Positions 32,865 to 33,459 of a stretch of DNA of 33,459 bases are shown in pieces (the stretch's first letter is position 1; each line of letters starts with the position of its first letter). The DNA lies in assembly GCA_964058805.1 (NCBI GenBank), contig CAXKVV010000603.1, positions 1 to 33,459 on the forward strand, written 5' to 3'. Position numbers and translations under genes: made by a program. The notes beneath the pieces were generated by a model that ran no database searches, had not been told where the DNA came from, and saw only the letters and a program-made list of their open reading frames with translations. The stretch is from Schoenoplectus triqueter. Lineage: Eukaryota > Streptophyta > Magnoliopsida > Poales > Cyperaceae.

Positions 32865-33317
32865 ACTAACATATCTGCATGAAGAATGGGAATTATTCAT
32901 TTGAAGTTTCGTTTTTTTCAAGCAAAAAAAAATCATATTTAATTTGGAGAATTGTTATCTTATCAGTTGTCATATTCCTTTCAAATATTGTAAAGTATAT
33001 TTCTGGAAAGGAAAACAGTAAACAAAATTCATTCCCAATTTGTGTACTTTTTAATTCATTTCCGGAAGCAGGTGGCATTAGTTTTTGGCAGGACAGACAT
33101 CTCCTGATGATATTTTTGGAGTTCAATCAGCTGAAATTCATGCAGTTTCAATTCCTTCAATGGATTTTCAGGAACCATGATAGTGTACACACCGAAACCA
33201 ATTTGTACATAATGGCGTTTATTTTTTTTGAGTTAGTTTTTTCTTCTGATTTTTACGGAAGTGCCCTTTTCAGTCCGTACAATTTTCTTCGAGATTTAAG
33301 TCAACTAATTTGTGATG
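32865..33317 (+). pseudogene. Rearranged partial copy of the PERK-type kinase gene
   Basis: Bases 32865-32890 (ACTAACATATCTGCATGAAG) match the end of kinase exon 4 (28789-28812, encoding LAYLHEE). From about 32930 the sequence matches intron 8 (CATTCCCAATTTGTGT), its acceptor and exon 9 (GCAGGTGGCATTAGTTTT at 33068 on), and the 3' flank up to about 33317. Exons 5-8 are missing. Exon 9 has one extra T and length changes that shift the frame, so no kinase can be made. Because intron 8 is present, it arose by DNA duplication, not by reverse transcription. The open frames across it are accidental. Confidence 0.85.
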
Positions 33318-33459
33318 TTTTTGCAGTTAGATTTAAGGCATTTAACTGTAAAAACATAATGATGTTTTTATAATTATGAAGATCTGATTGTGATATTCTT
33401 TTTGTATTATGGTATTATTTTACTATTTTAATTTTAATTTTAATTTTATTTTTTATCAT

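Noticed and set aside
32879..33373. 164-codon plus-strand frame near the right end
   Set aside because: It runs through duplicated intron 8, exon 9 in the wrong frame and the 3' flank of the kinase copy, so it is an accident of the rearranged pseudogene.

Overview
The window is plant nuclear DNA, most likely from a flowering plant and possibly a monocot. The evidence is three intron-rich or plant-type protein genes, very AT-rich intergenic DNA, a Ty1/copia retrotransposon, and many short non-autonomous DNA transposons (MITEs). The species cannot be read from the sequence alone.

Layout. Bases 1-408 are the end of a PIF/Harbinger-like element with an ATA/ATC-rich core. A full-length relative lies at the other end of the window (31354-32753). 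Bases 1068-4690 hold a train of about nine MITEs or foldback elements of three families, joined end to end by (TA)n/(GA)n tracts. One of them (1811-2215) is an almost perfect palindrome. Bases 4796-5870 contain a diverged direct duplication. Bases 6851-12025 are a complete but dead Ty1/copia element on the minus strand, with LTRs, target-site duplication, primer-binding site and polypurine tract all visible. Bases 12026-18980 are intergenic and hold a distant foldback copy, a Mutator-like MITE with a 9-bp target duplication and a hAT-like MITE with an 8-bp target duplication.

Genes. (1) NYC1, chlorophyll b reductase, plus strand, ten coding exons from 19439 to 22563, 484 aa. Its upstream region holds three ACGTG cores within 58 bp. 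(2) TOM7, a small subunit of the mitochondrial import receptor complex, minus strand, 24507-24722, single exon, 71 aa, with two TGGGCC motifs upstream. (3) A PERK-type receptor-like kinase, plus strand, nine coding exons from 27138 to 30142, 465 aa. It has an intact kinase domain, but a short hydrophobic, Cys-rich N-terminus stands where PERKs usually carry a long proline-rich ectodomain. A rearranged partial copy of this gene (end of exon 4, then intron 8/exon 9/3' flank) lies at 32865-33317, beyond the Harbinger-like element.

The three genes do not form a pathway: NYC1 acts in chloroplast chlorophyll breakdown, TOM7 in mitochondrial protein import, and the kinase probably in signalling at the plasma membrane. 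I found no clearly new multi-gene system. The most unusual content is the MITE train, the nested Harbinger insertion whose empty site is preserved in the same window, and the structure and partial duplication of the kinase gene.
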